5,487 nt of DNA from an uncultured bacterium (GCA_903866285.1 CAIPMZ010000008.1:1-5487), one strand, 5' to 3'; counted from the stretch's first letter, positions 1 to 5,450 are shown. Numbers and translations: made by a program. The notes: generated by a model not told the origin, from the letters alone.

Positions 1-23
1 TGGTTCTTAGCTTCTTTATTCAT
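1..23 (-). CDS. Possible 5' end of a minus-strand gene running off the window (hypothetical, partial)
   Basis: On the minus strand an ATG at 23-21 opens a frame reading M-N-K-E-A-K-N before the window ends. The lysine-rich start and the repeats just upstream of it (72-124) would suit the N-terminus of an insertion-sequence transposase, but seven codons cannot establish a family. No Shine-Dalgarno sequence is visible before this ATG. An earlier minus-strand ATG at 66-64 gives only an eight-codon frame. This entry marks a possibility only. Confidence 0.2.
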
Positions 24-68
24 GGCTTGTTTTGGGGTTAAAAGTTAACCCCGTACTTTACCATGAAT
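18..68. repeat. Nested inverted repeats (two concentric 8-bp stems)
   Basis: The outer arms ATTCATGG (18-25) and CCATGAAT (61-68) are exact reverse complements. Inside them, GGGGTTAA (34-41) and TTAACCCC (45-52) form a second perfect 8-bp stem around the loop AAG. No T-tract follows on the plus strand, so this is not a typical intrinsic terminator. The outer arm overlaps the possible minus-strand start codon at 23-21, so a structure here could affect expression of the gene to the left; that role is inference. Confidence 0.6.
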
Positions 69-71
69 TTG

Positions 72-124
72 GGTGTCATTTTAGATGATGTATCAGGAAG
101 GCTCTCGGTGTCATTTTAGATGAT
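72..124. repeat. Two identical 18-bp direct repeats, 35-bp period
   Basis: The 18-mer GGTGTCATTTTAGATGAT occurs at 72-89 and again, identically, at 107-124. Multiple short direct repeats near one end of an element are common as transposase-binding sites in insertion sequences. Together with the possible gene start at 23-1, this suggests the outer end of an element extending leftwards beyond the window. No transposase is visible here to confirm it, and the sites could equally be operator repeats of an unseen regulator. Confidence 0.6.
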
Positions 125-157
125 TTGACGCGCGAAATTCCCTCTTTTCAAAAAATA

Positions 158-166
158 TGCTACAAT
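158..166 (+). promoter_or_regulatory. Extended -10 promoter (TGC-TACAAT)
   Basis: TACAAT at 161-166 differs at one position from the consensus TATAAT and is preceded by TG (158-159) one base upstream, the extended -10 pattern. The hexamer 17 bp upstream (TTCCCT) is a poor -35, which extended -10 promoters tolerate. Transcription would begin near 172-174 and run into the structured leader and the hairpin at 267-290. It may serve a small RNA or a dnaE leader. Confidence 0.45.
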
Positions 167-172
167 CAAATT

Positions 173-295
173 ACTAAAATATCTTGCAAAACCCAATGGC
201 TGAGTCCCTGGGGGATGGAGATTGAAAACAGTATGACAAAAATCATTTTTTCTATTTATATTTGCGAATCACTTTAATTTAGTGATTTTTATTTT
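173..295 (+). ncRNA. Putative short structured transcript or leader upstream of dnaE
   Basis: A promoter-like site (158-166) and a terminator-like hairpin (267-290) bracket about 120 bp. Inside, 192-220 is a distinctly GC-richer patch in AT-rich DNA. It can fold as TCCC (205-208) with GGGA (212-215), enclosed by CAAT (194-197) with ATTG (221-224), or alternatively pair CCCA (192-195) with TGGG (209-212). The patch also contains a nine-codon mini-ORF (196-225, M-A-E-S-L-G-D-G-D) without a clear ribosome-binding site. I do not recognise it as any known RNA or riboswitch class. It could be a small RNA, an attenuator-type leader or chance structure. Confidence 0.3.
267..290 (+). terminator. Terminator-like hairpin upstream of dnaE
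   Basis: AATCACT (267-273) and AGTGATT (281-287) form a perfect 7-bp stem around TTAATTT. The 3' arm runs into T286-T290, followed by ATTTT. The stem is AT-rich and so only moderately stable. TGACAAAA (234-241) can also pair with TTTTGTCA (292-299), and ATCA (242-245) with TGAT (283-286). That longer structure competes for the 3' arm of the terminator stem. Confidence 0.5.
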
Positions 296-306
296 GTCAA
301 AAATTT

Positions 307-412
307 TTAATTTTGAATTCTGAATTTTGAATAAAATCTGAATGACTAAATGTTTGAAACATTAAATAATTAGAAATTTATTCAAAATTCAAAATTGGAA
401 ATTCGAAATTAA
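307..412. repeat. AT-rich imperfect inverted repeat with central hairpin
   Basis: The left arm (307-335) and right arm (377-412) are imperfect reverse complements. The innermost part pairs best: TTTATTCAAAATTCA at 377-391 matches the complement of 321-335. The outer part drifts, and the right arm is longer. At the centre, AATGTTT-G-AAACATT (349-363) is a near-perfect palindrome. The whole forms a long stem-loop of about 105 bp immediately before dnaE, like a small palindromic repeat or MITE-type element. No coding capacity was found in it, and no convincing dnaE promoter could be picked out in or after it. Confidence 0.55.
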
Positions 413-439
413 ACCCTTTTTTATTTCACAAAATATTTT

Positions 440-3400
440 ATGAGCACTCCAAAATATACACATTTACATGTTCACTCCCACTATTCCCTGCTTGATGGCT
501 TGGGGAAGATTGACGATTTAATGGATCGAGCCAAGGAGCTGGGAATGGATTCGATTGCCCTGACTGATCATGGCGTGATGTATGGCGCGGTGGAACTTTT
601 CATCAAGGCCAAAGAAAAAGGGATCAAGCCGATTATTGGCTGCGAGATGTATATCACGCCAAATGATTTACACAGTAAAAATCCGATTGCCGAAGACCGC
701 AAACGCCATCACTTGATTTTGCTCGTGAAAAACGAGGAAGGTTATCACAACTTGATGAAATTGGTTTCCATTGCCCACTTGGAAGGCTTCTATTACAAAC
801 CGCGCATTGACCGCAAGGTGCTTAGGCAATATGCCAAAGGACTCATCGGACTTTCCGCTTGCGCCGAAGGTGAAATTCCCGCCAACATTATCATGGGCAA
901 ATATGATAAAGCTCGCGAGTTGGCTTTGGAATATCAGGATATTTTCGATAAAGATGGTTTTTTCCTGGAAGTCCAAAGTCACACCAAATTTTCCAATCAA
1001 GCTATTGCTAACGAAGGAATTTTCAAACTGGGAAAAGAATTGAACATTCCCGTGGTGGCAACTTGCGACGTCCATTACGTTAATAAAGAAGACGCCAGCG
1101 CCCAGGACATTTTGCTTTGCGTGCAAACCAATCGCAAAGTGGATGAAGTCGATCGCATGAATTTAATGGACTTTGATTTATCCTTGCGCAGCCCCGAGGA
1201 AGTCCTGGCAGGTTTCCCAGACAATCCCGAGGTGCTTTCCAATACTCAGCTCGTGGTGGAGCAATGCGACTTTAAATTAAAAATGGGCGAAACTCAATTA
1301 CCACATTTCGACGTACCAGCCGGTCACACTGCGACAACTTATTTGGTTGAACTTTGCGAAAAAGGTTTGCATAAAAAATATAAAGCCGAGGAAATTACCC
1401 AGGTTCACCGCGACCGCATGGCCTACGAACTTTCGGTCATTGAAAAATGCGGTTACGCGTCTTACTTTTTAATTGTGCAGGATTTCGTTAATTGGGCTAA
1501 GGACAACGGCATCATTGTTGGCCCTGGACGCGGCAGCGCGGCTGGCAGTTTCATTTCTTATCTAACCGGGATTACCAATGTTGATCCAATTGAATATAAT
1601 TTACTGTTCGAAAGATTTTTAAATCCCGAACGAGTCTCTATGCCCGACGTCGATATGGACTTTGCGGATAATCGTCGCGATGACGTCCTTAATTACGTGC
1701 GCCAAAAATATGGTAACGATCACGTTTCCCAAATTATTACCTTTGGAACCATGGCTGCCCGCGCCGCGATTCGTGACACTGGTCGCGCTTTAGGCTTTCC
1801 TTACGATTTTTGTAATAAAACCTCGCAGATGATTCCGATGTTTACTTCGATTAAAAAAGCAATCGAGGAAGTTCCTGAATTTAAAGAGCTTTATCACAAT
1901 AATAAAGATGGGAAAAAATTAATTGACAGCGCTATGCGTTTAGAGGGCGTTATTCGTCACGCTGGGATGCATGCTTGCGGAGTCGTGATTACGAAAGAAC
2001 CTGTGACCTATTATTCCCCGATTCAAAATATTACCGGTTCGCGCGAAGGCACGGTAACGCAATACTCTTCTTCGACTAAATCTTCTTACGTGGAAAAAAT
2101 TGGCCTGCTTAAGATGGACTTTTTAGGGCTCAAGAATCTCACCATTATTCAAGACACTTTGCGAATCGCCAAAAAAATTCATGGCGTTGACATTGATATT
2201 GATACCATTCCCATTGATGATCCGGAGGCTTTTAAGCTCCTCCAAGAAGCCCGCACGACCGGCGTTTTTCAATTAGAAAGTTCCGGGATGAAGCGTTATT
2301 TAAAATTATTGAAGCCAACCGTAATTGAAGATATTATCGCGATGGTAGCGCTTTATCGCCCAGGGCCAATGGATTGGATTCCGGATTTTATTTCTGGCAA
2401 ACACGGACGCAAAATTAGATACGTCCATCCGAAACTAGAACCGATTTTAGCCAATACTTACGGCGTCGCCGTTTACCAAGAACAAGTTATGCAAATTGCG
2501 CGCGACCTAGCTGGCTTTACGATGGGCGAAGCTGACGTCTTGCGTAAAGCAATGGGTAAGAAAATTTTTGAACTGATTAAAGAACAAAAAATTAAATTCG
2601 TCGAAGGTTGCATTACTAACGGGAGCACTAAAGAAATTGCCGAAAAAGTTTTTTCTTTTATCGAACCTTTTGCTGGCTACGGTTTTAATCGCAGCCACGC
2701 CGCTTGTTACGCGATCATTGGTTATCAAACCGCTTATTTAAAAGCGCATTACCCTGCTGCTTTTATGGCTGCCCTGCTCACTTCCGACCAAGATAATATC
2801 GACCGCATCGCCATTGAAGCGAGCGAATGTCGCGAGATGGGCATCGAAGTTCTGGCGCCAAATGTTAACGAAAGTTTTGAGGATTTCGCCGTAATTACTG
2901 AGGAAGATGGCAGCCAGCGAATTCGCTTTGGATTTAATGCGATTAAAAATGTTGGTCACGTTATCGCTCATGAAATCGTAGCGGAAAGAAAACGGGGCGG
3001 AAAATTTAAATCCCTGGCTGATTTTCTCCAGCGCGTAGAAACCAAAGATCTTAATAAAAAATCGATTGACGCCCTCGCTAAAGTTGGCGCGCTCGACGAG
3101 CTAGGCGAGCGCAACCAAATCGTCGAAAGTATGGAGCAAGTCCTGCTGTTTACGAAAAGCATTCAAAAACAAAAAAACTCTAACCAAGTTAGTCTTTTTG
3201 GTGAGGCCATTTTAGAAACGCCAATAGTTCCCCTACTTGAAACGCAACCAGCTAGCAAAAGACAACAACTAAAATGGGAAAAGGAATTGCTTGGGCTTTA
3301 CGTTAGTGGTCATCCAGCCAGTGGGTATCAAAGCTACCTTGAAAAAGTCGCTGTACCACTAGATAAACTTTCGAAAGAAATGGTGGGCCAAAAAATTGCG

Positions 3401-4138
3401 GTCGGTGGCGTTATCCAAAAAATTCAAAAGATTTTAACTAAGCGTCAAGAAAATATGCTTTTTGTAACGCTTGAAGATATGAAGGGTAAAATTGAAATTT
3501 TAGTTTTTCCAAAAGTTCTCGAAAAAATGGGCAGTGCCTGGGAAGAAGAAAAAATGATTGTCGCCGAAGGCAAACTTTCCGATAAAGACGGCGCCTTCAA
3601 ATTAATTTGCGACGAAGTTCGCAATCTCGACCAAAGCGAAATCGAAAATTACCTGCGCGTCGAAGCGACGAAAAAAACTTACGCTAGCCAAGACGACGAA
3701 AATCCCCGCGGCGGAGCAGGGACGGTCAATGACCAGAATAGCTCAGGGACTGGTTATCAGCCTGCCTCGTCGGCAGACGGGTCATCAGTCATCAGTCATC
3801 AAGCATCAGCAACTGGTCATCAGTCATCAGCAATCAGTAATCGAGATTCGGCAATTAGTAATCAAGATTTGATAAGCAACAAACAATCAACCGCTAGCAC
3901 CCTAAAAGCTAACGAAGCTAAAAGCTATAAGCTAATTGTGACTTTGCCGGTGGATGCAAATTCTAAAATGATTAGTAAGCTTTCGAAAACTTTTAACGCT
4001 TGCACGGCTGGCCCTTGTAAAGTCTTTCTCCACCACCAAGCCAACAAGTTAGAAACGCCATTTTCCATTGAAAGTCACCAAGAAGCCCTCGAAGAGATCA
4101 GAAAAATTATTGCCGGCGGAACGGTGGAGTTGGCGTAA
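440..4138 (+). CDS. dnaE: DNA polymerase III subunit alpha (replicative DNA polymerase)
   Basis: This is the catalytic subunit of the bacterial replicase, extending DNA from a primer in the cytoplasm while held by the sliding clamp. The 1232 residues carry the full DnaE order. The PHP domain (about 1-280) has HLHVHSHYSLLDG at 8-20 and TDHG at 42-45. The polymerase core has GPGRGS at 361-366 and PDVDMDF at 402-408, with catalytic Asp403 and Asp405 and the third Asp560 in MDFLGL. A helix-hairpin-helix region starts near 829. A clamp-binding motif QVSLF lies at 916-920 and an OB fold at about 984-1070. A conserved-looking C-terminal domain (1163-1232) follows an unusual low-complexity linker (about 1082-1162). 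The PHP metal ligands H10, H12, D19, H44, E69, H91, C141, D210 and H212 all appear present, unlike in E. coli. The ATG at 440 is the natural start because the family N-terminus begins directly after it. No Shine-Dalgarno sequence precedes it. The identification is secure. Confidence 0.98.
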   Translation: MSTPKYTHLHVHSHYSLLDGLGKIDDLMDRAKELGMDSIALTDHGVMYGAVELFIKAKEKGIKPIIGCEMYITPNDLHSKNPIAEDRKRHHLILLVKNEEGYHNLMKLVSIAHLEGFYYKPRIDRKVLRQYAKGLIGLSACAEGEIPANIIMGKYDKARELALEYQDIFDKDGFFLEVQSHTKFSNQAIANEGIFKLGKELNIPVVATCDVHYVNKEDASAQDILLCVQTNRKVDEVDRMNLMDFDLSLRSPEEVLAGFPDNPEVLSNTQLVVEQCDFKLKMGETQLPHFDVPAGHTATTYLVELCEKGLHKKYKAEEITQVHRDRMAYELSVIEKCGYASYFLIVQDFVNWAKDNGIIVGPGRGSAAGSFISYLTGITNVDPIEYNLLFERFLNPERVSMPDVDMDFADNRRDDVLNYVRQKYGNDHVSQIITFGTMAARAAIRDTGRALGFPYDFCNKTSQMIPMFTSIKKAIEEVPEFKELYHNNKDGKKLIDSAMRLEGVIRHAGMHACGVVITKEPVTYYSPIQNITGSREGTVTQYSSSTKSSYVEKIGLLKMDFLGLKNLTIIQDTLRIAKKIHGVDIDIDTIPIDDPEAFKLLQEARTTGVFQLESSGMKRYLKLLKPTVIEDIIAMVALYRPGPMDWIPDFISGKHGRKIRYVHPKLEPILANTYGVAVYQEQVMQIARDLAGFTMGEADVLRKAMGKKIFELIKEQKIKFVEGCITNGSTKEIAEKVFSFIEPFAGYGFNRSHAACYAIIGYQTAYLKAHYPAAFMAALLTSDQDNIDRIAIEASECREMGIEVLAPNVNESFEDFAVITEEDGSQRIRFGFNAIKNVGHVIAHEIVAERKRGGKFKSLADFLQRVETKDLNKKSIDALAKVGALDELGERNQIVESMEQVLLFTKSIQKQKNSNQVSLFGEAILETPIVPLLETQPASKRQQLKWEKELLGLYVSGHPASGYQSYLEKVAVPLDKLSKEMVGQKIAVGGVIQKIQKILTKRQENMLFVTLEDMKGKIEILVFPKVLEKMGSAWEEEKMIVAEGKLSDKDGAFKLICDEVRNLDQSEIENYLRVEATKKTYASQDDENPRGGAGTVNDQNSSGTGYQPASSADGSSVISHQASATGHQSSAISNRDSAISNQDLISNKQSTASTLKANEAKSYKLIVTLPVDANSKMISKLSKTFNACTAGPCKVFLHHQANKLETPFSIESHQEALEEIRKIIAGGTVELA
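3725..3934 (+). repeat. Tandem-repeat insertion inside the dnaE linker
   Basis: A 7-bp unit, TCATCAG and variants, tiles 3782-3879 in about 14 progressively diverged copies. Three units make 21 bp, so the protein repeats every seven residues: SSVISHQ (1115-1121), ASATGHQ (1122-1128), SSAISNR (1129-1135), DSAISNQ (1136-1142). Before it, a variant of the same motif recurs (GACTGGTTATCAG ending at 3760, compared with AACTGGTCATCAG ending at 3823). CTGCC (3762-3766) with GGCAG (3772-3776) forms a small hairpin. After it, AAGCTA occurs four times (3906, 3915, 3922, 3929). These look like intergenic repeats that entered the gene in frame at a tolerant linker. Confidence 0.75.
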
Positions 4139-4196
4139 AAAAGGATGTTCTTATTTTTTTATCTTTGCAAAAATATAGCCTCCCAAAGCAAGCTAG

Positions 4197-4230
4197 AAAA
4201 TCAACTTACGCCTAGGCGTAAGTTGATTTT
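4197..4230. terminator. Perfect 34-bp palindrome, likely bidirectional intrinsic terminator
   Basis: Every base from 4197 to 4230 belongs to one perfect palindrome, with arms AAAATCAACTTACGCC and its complement meeting at CCTAGG. It lies 58 bp after the dnaE stop codon, and the 3' arm ends in TTTTT (4227-4231). On the minus strand it likewise ends in TTTT. It sits between dnaE and the convergent minus-strand gene at 4480-5037, so it can stop transcription from both sides. Confidence 0.85.
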
Positions 4231-4261
4231 TAATTACAAAAATTCTCACCGGACTAGCACA

Positions 4262-4303
4262 AAAAAACCACAAAACATACGACCGCTGGTATTTTCGTAT
4301 TTT
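4262..4303. repeat. R motif copy 1 (42 bp, hairpin-forming)
   Basis: The core is ATACGACCGCTGGTAT followed by TTTCGTATTTT. ATACGA (4277-4282) pairs with TCGTAT (4295-4300) around a 12-base loop. An alternative fold pairs ATAC (4277-4280) with GTAT (4289-4292), or ACC (4282-4284) with GGT (4288-4290). It begins with an A-run and CCAC, and on the minus strand ends in a T-run like a terminator. Confidence 0.85.
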
Positions 4304-4402
4304 CACTATTATCCTGCCAATATAAAATTACCCTGACACAAGAGAGTGCTTTTTATTTTTCAGTAAGCAAAAATAAAAAATAGAATAGAAAATGGAAAAA
4401 AG

Positions 4403-4444
4403 AAAAAACCACAAAACATACGACCGCTGGTATTTTCGTATTTT
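4403..4444. repeat. R motif copy 2
   Basis: This copy is identical to copy 1 over all 42 bases. It lies 35 bp beyond the stop codon of the minus-strand gene. Its flanks continue the inverted symmetry, with AAAATGGAAAA-like sequence on the left and TTTTCTATTTTT on the right, giving a longer, imperfect stem. On the minus strand the hairpin is followed by GTTTTGTGG and then a T-run, so it could serve as a weak terminator for that gene. Confidence 0.85.
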
Positions 4445-4479
4445 CTATTTTTTTCTTATTTACGGCTGTATATTTATTA

Positions 4480-5037
4480 TTATTTCAATTTAAAGTGTAA
4501 GCGAAGCTCTGCTTCGTTAGTTAGCTTTGTCACATCTCCGCATCTAACAAAGCTACGAATTTCATAAAATTCAACAACAAAGGTTATCTCATCTAAGCAT
4601 GGATAGGGATGTACAAAAACGGATTTTTGTAATTCAAAAAAGTTTAACTCTTTCAGTTTCTCTCTTAGTATATCCCGCCTGTACTTTAATTTTTCTGGCA
4701 CATCAAACATGACGAGTCGCCACTTTCCATCCCAATGGGCTGGCTTCTTTATACTAATTTGATTAATGCGAAAAGCCAGGATCTTCTTTTTTCCTTTTTC
4801 GGTAATCACGATTTTAACCGTGCCGTCAGAATTCTCAATACCTTTAACCAATCTTTCTTGATAAAATTCTCGCACTGTGCGACGAAGGTAATTTTCATTG
4901 ATTGATTTCCAGTCGCGCTTAGCAATTTTCAGCACTCGAAAATATTGTCGTGGTGAACCAGCAAGGCCAAGAGCAACTCCAGCCCCCAATAATAAAAGAA
5001 TTTTTTGTTTAATTGGACTCTGAATTTTTTTGCGCAT
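4480..5037 (-). CDS. PaaX-like / Cas2-like winged-helix protein
   Basis: The 185-residue protein resembles the PaaX family of transcriptional regulators, whose central domain has a Cas2-like ferredoxin fold. Residues 9-30 form a hydrophobic segment (ILLLLGAGVALGLAGS) that is probably a buried helix, although a membrane anchor cannot be excluded. Residues about 43-90 look like a winged helix (NYLRRTVREFYQERLV, then a beta wing ending in ITEKGKKKIL). Residues 102-160 carry the hallmark WDGKWRLVMFDVPE, then RRDILREKLKELNFFELQKSVF and YPCLDEITFVVEFYEI. Asp112 in MFDVPE sits where Cas2 proteins keep their metal-binding Asp. The usual PaaX C-terminal extension is absent, since PaaX of E. coli is much longer. 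No cas genes or CRISPR array lie nearby, so a CRISPR role is unlikely here; DNA-binding regulation or element maintenance is more plausible. ATG 5037 is the first in-frame start; no Shine-Dalgarno sequence is visible. Family confidence is good, function unknown. Confidence 0.85.
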   Translation of the reverse strand: MRKKIQSPIKQKILLLLGAGVALGLAGSPRQYFRVLKIAKRDWKSINENYLRRTVREFYQERLVKGIENSDGTVKIVITEKGKKKILAFRINQISIKKPAHWDGKWRLVMFDVPEKLKYRRDILREKLKELNFFELQKSVFVHPYPCLDEITFVVEFYEIRSFVRCGDVTKLTNEAELRLHFKLK

Positions 5038-5060
5038 AATAATAGTAAAATCATTTTACA

Positions 5061-5102
5061 AAAAAACCATAAGACACACAACCACTAGCATTTCAGTATT
5101 TT
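5061..5102. repeat. R motif copy 3 (diverged), in the leader of the PaaX/Cas2-like gene
   Basis: Aligned without gaps to R copy 1, this stretch matches at about 33 of 42 positions, and all but one of the differences are transitions. The A-run, CCA and terminal GTATTTT are kept, but the ATACGA/TCGTAT stem is lost. It starts 24 bp upstream of the gene's start codon, between that codon and the TATAAT box at 5135-5140. This is a natural operator position, and autoregulation by the gene product is possible. Confidence 0.7.
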
Positions 5103-5134
5103 ATATCTTTTCAGAGAGACTTCTCCTAAGAAAT

Positions 5135-5140
5135 ATTATA
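5135..5140 (-). promoter_or_regulatory. Minus-strand -10 box for the PaaX/Cas2-like gene
   Basis: The minus strand reads GAGTATAATATTT across 5143-5131, a perfect TATAAT. The -35 position (GTGGTA at 17-bp spacing) is poor. Transcription would begin near 5128 and give a leader of about 90 bases through R copy 3. An AGGAG on the minus strand (5127-5123) lies at the expected transcript start and far from the gene's ATG, so it is not that gene's ribosome-binding site. Confidence 0.5.
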
Positions 5141-5246
5141 CTCTAACTAAAAAAATATACCACACAGGTATGGAGCCAATAGAAAAACCTCTTTAAAATT
5201 TAGTCTAGCAGTGATATAGAAAAATAATTAATAAACTAAGTTACTA

Positions 5247-5288
5247 AAAAAACCACGAAACATACGACCGCTGGTATTTTCGTATTTT
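5247..5288. repeat. R motif copy 4
   Basis: This copy differs from copy 1 by one base (CCACG instead of CCACA at 5257). The ATACGA/TCGTAT stem and the loop are intact. It opens the right long repeat. Confidence 0.85.
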
Positions 5289-5380
5289 CACTATTATCCT
5301 GCCAATATAAAATTACCCTGACACAAGGGAATGCTTTTCATTTTTCAGTAAGCAAAAATAAAAAATAGAATAGAAAATAG

Positions 5381-5422
5381 AAAAAACCACAAAACATACG
5401 ACCGCTGGTATTTTCGTATTTT
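5381..5422. repeat. R motif copy 5
   Basis: This copy is identical to copies 1 and 2. Its flanks, GAAAATAGAAAA on the left and TTTTCTATTTTTC on the right, extend the inverted symmetry well beyond the core, giving the longest potential stem of the five. A TATAAT box on the minus strand follows 24 bp further right, as after copy 3. Confidence 0.85.
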
Positions 5423-5450
5423 CTATTTTTCAATATTACTTTTTGAAAAT

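Larger units (their letters stand above)
4261..4452. repeat. Long direct repeat, left copy (192 bp), flanking the PaaX/Cas2-like gene
   Basis: This segment matches 5246-5430 almost exactly. By eye I count five substitutions and one 7-bp indel (extra bases near 4395-4402). It begins and ends with a copy of the 42-bp R motif (4262-4303 and 4403-4444). Between the R copies lies unique sequence containing an 11-bp AT-only stem, TTTTTATTTTT (4350-4360) with AAAAATAAAAA (4369-4379), around the loop CAGTAAGC. The left copy lies just downstream of the minus-strand gene's stop codon, so it would form that gene's 3' untranslated region. Confidence 0.9.
5246..5430. repeat. Long direct repeat, right copy (185 bp)
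   Basis: This is the second copy of the segment at 4261-4452, in the same orientation, on the other side of the PaaX/Cas2-like gene. It carries R copies at both ends and the same AT-only stem (5335-5345 with 5354-5364). The near identity of two non-coding copies about 1 kb apart points to recent duplication, gene conversion or mobility rather than chance. Confidence 0.9.

Noticed and set aside
125..130. TTGACG as the -35 box for the TACAAT at 161-166
   Set aside because: The spacing is 30 bp, far beyond the 16-18 bp a sigma-70-type promoter needs.
219..230. AGATTGAAAAC resembling the end of a CRISPR repeat (GATTGAAAC)
   Set aside because: It occurs once, without any repeat-spacer pattern, and is only an approximate match.
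668..3162. Several open frames of 64-152 codons inside dnaE on the minus strand, and one on the plus strand
   Set aside because: They overlap the securely identified dnaE reading frame and show no family-like motifs; they are shadows of its codon usage.
3728..3934. Frameshift or assembly artefact in the dnaE linker
   Set aside because: The frame stays open through the repeat and the C-terminal domain afterwards is family-like, so the repeat is in frame. Collapse or expansion of the repeat in assembly could still alter its true length.
4145..4336. 63-codon plus-strand open frame after dnaE
   Set aside because: It runs straight through the 34-bp palindromic terminator and R copy 1, has no recognisable domain or ribosome-binding site, and its composition is that of non-coding AT-rich DNA.
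4480..5037. Annotation as a CRISPR-associated Cas2 nuclease
   Set aside because: The Cas2-like domain is preceded by a winged-helix segment as in PaaX proteins, the protein is about twice the usual Cas2 length, and no cas1 or array is nearby.
5157..5171. Small hairpin ATACC-ACACA-GGTAT
   Set aside because: A 5-bp stem is expected by chance in a region of this size. It shares ATAC/GTAT with the R core but no further similarity, so it is not counted as a repeat copy.
4262..5422. The R repeats as a CRISPR array
   Set aside because: The spacing between R copies is about 92-99 bp within each pair and much longer otherwise, the intervening sequence is itself duplicated rather than unique, and there is no regular repeat-spacer series.
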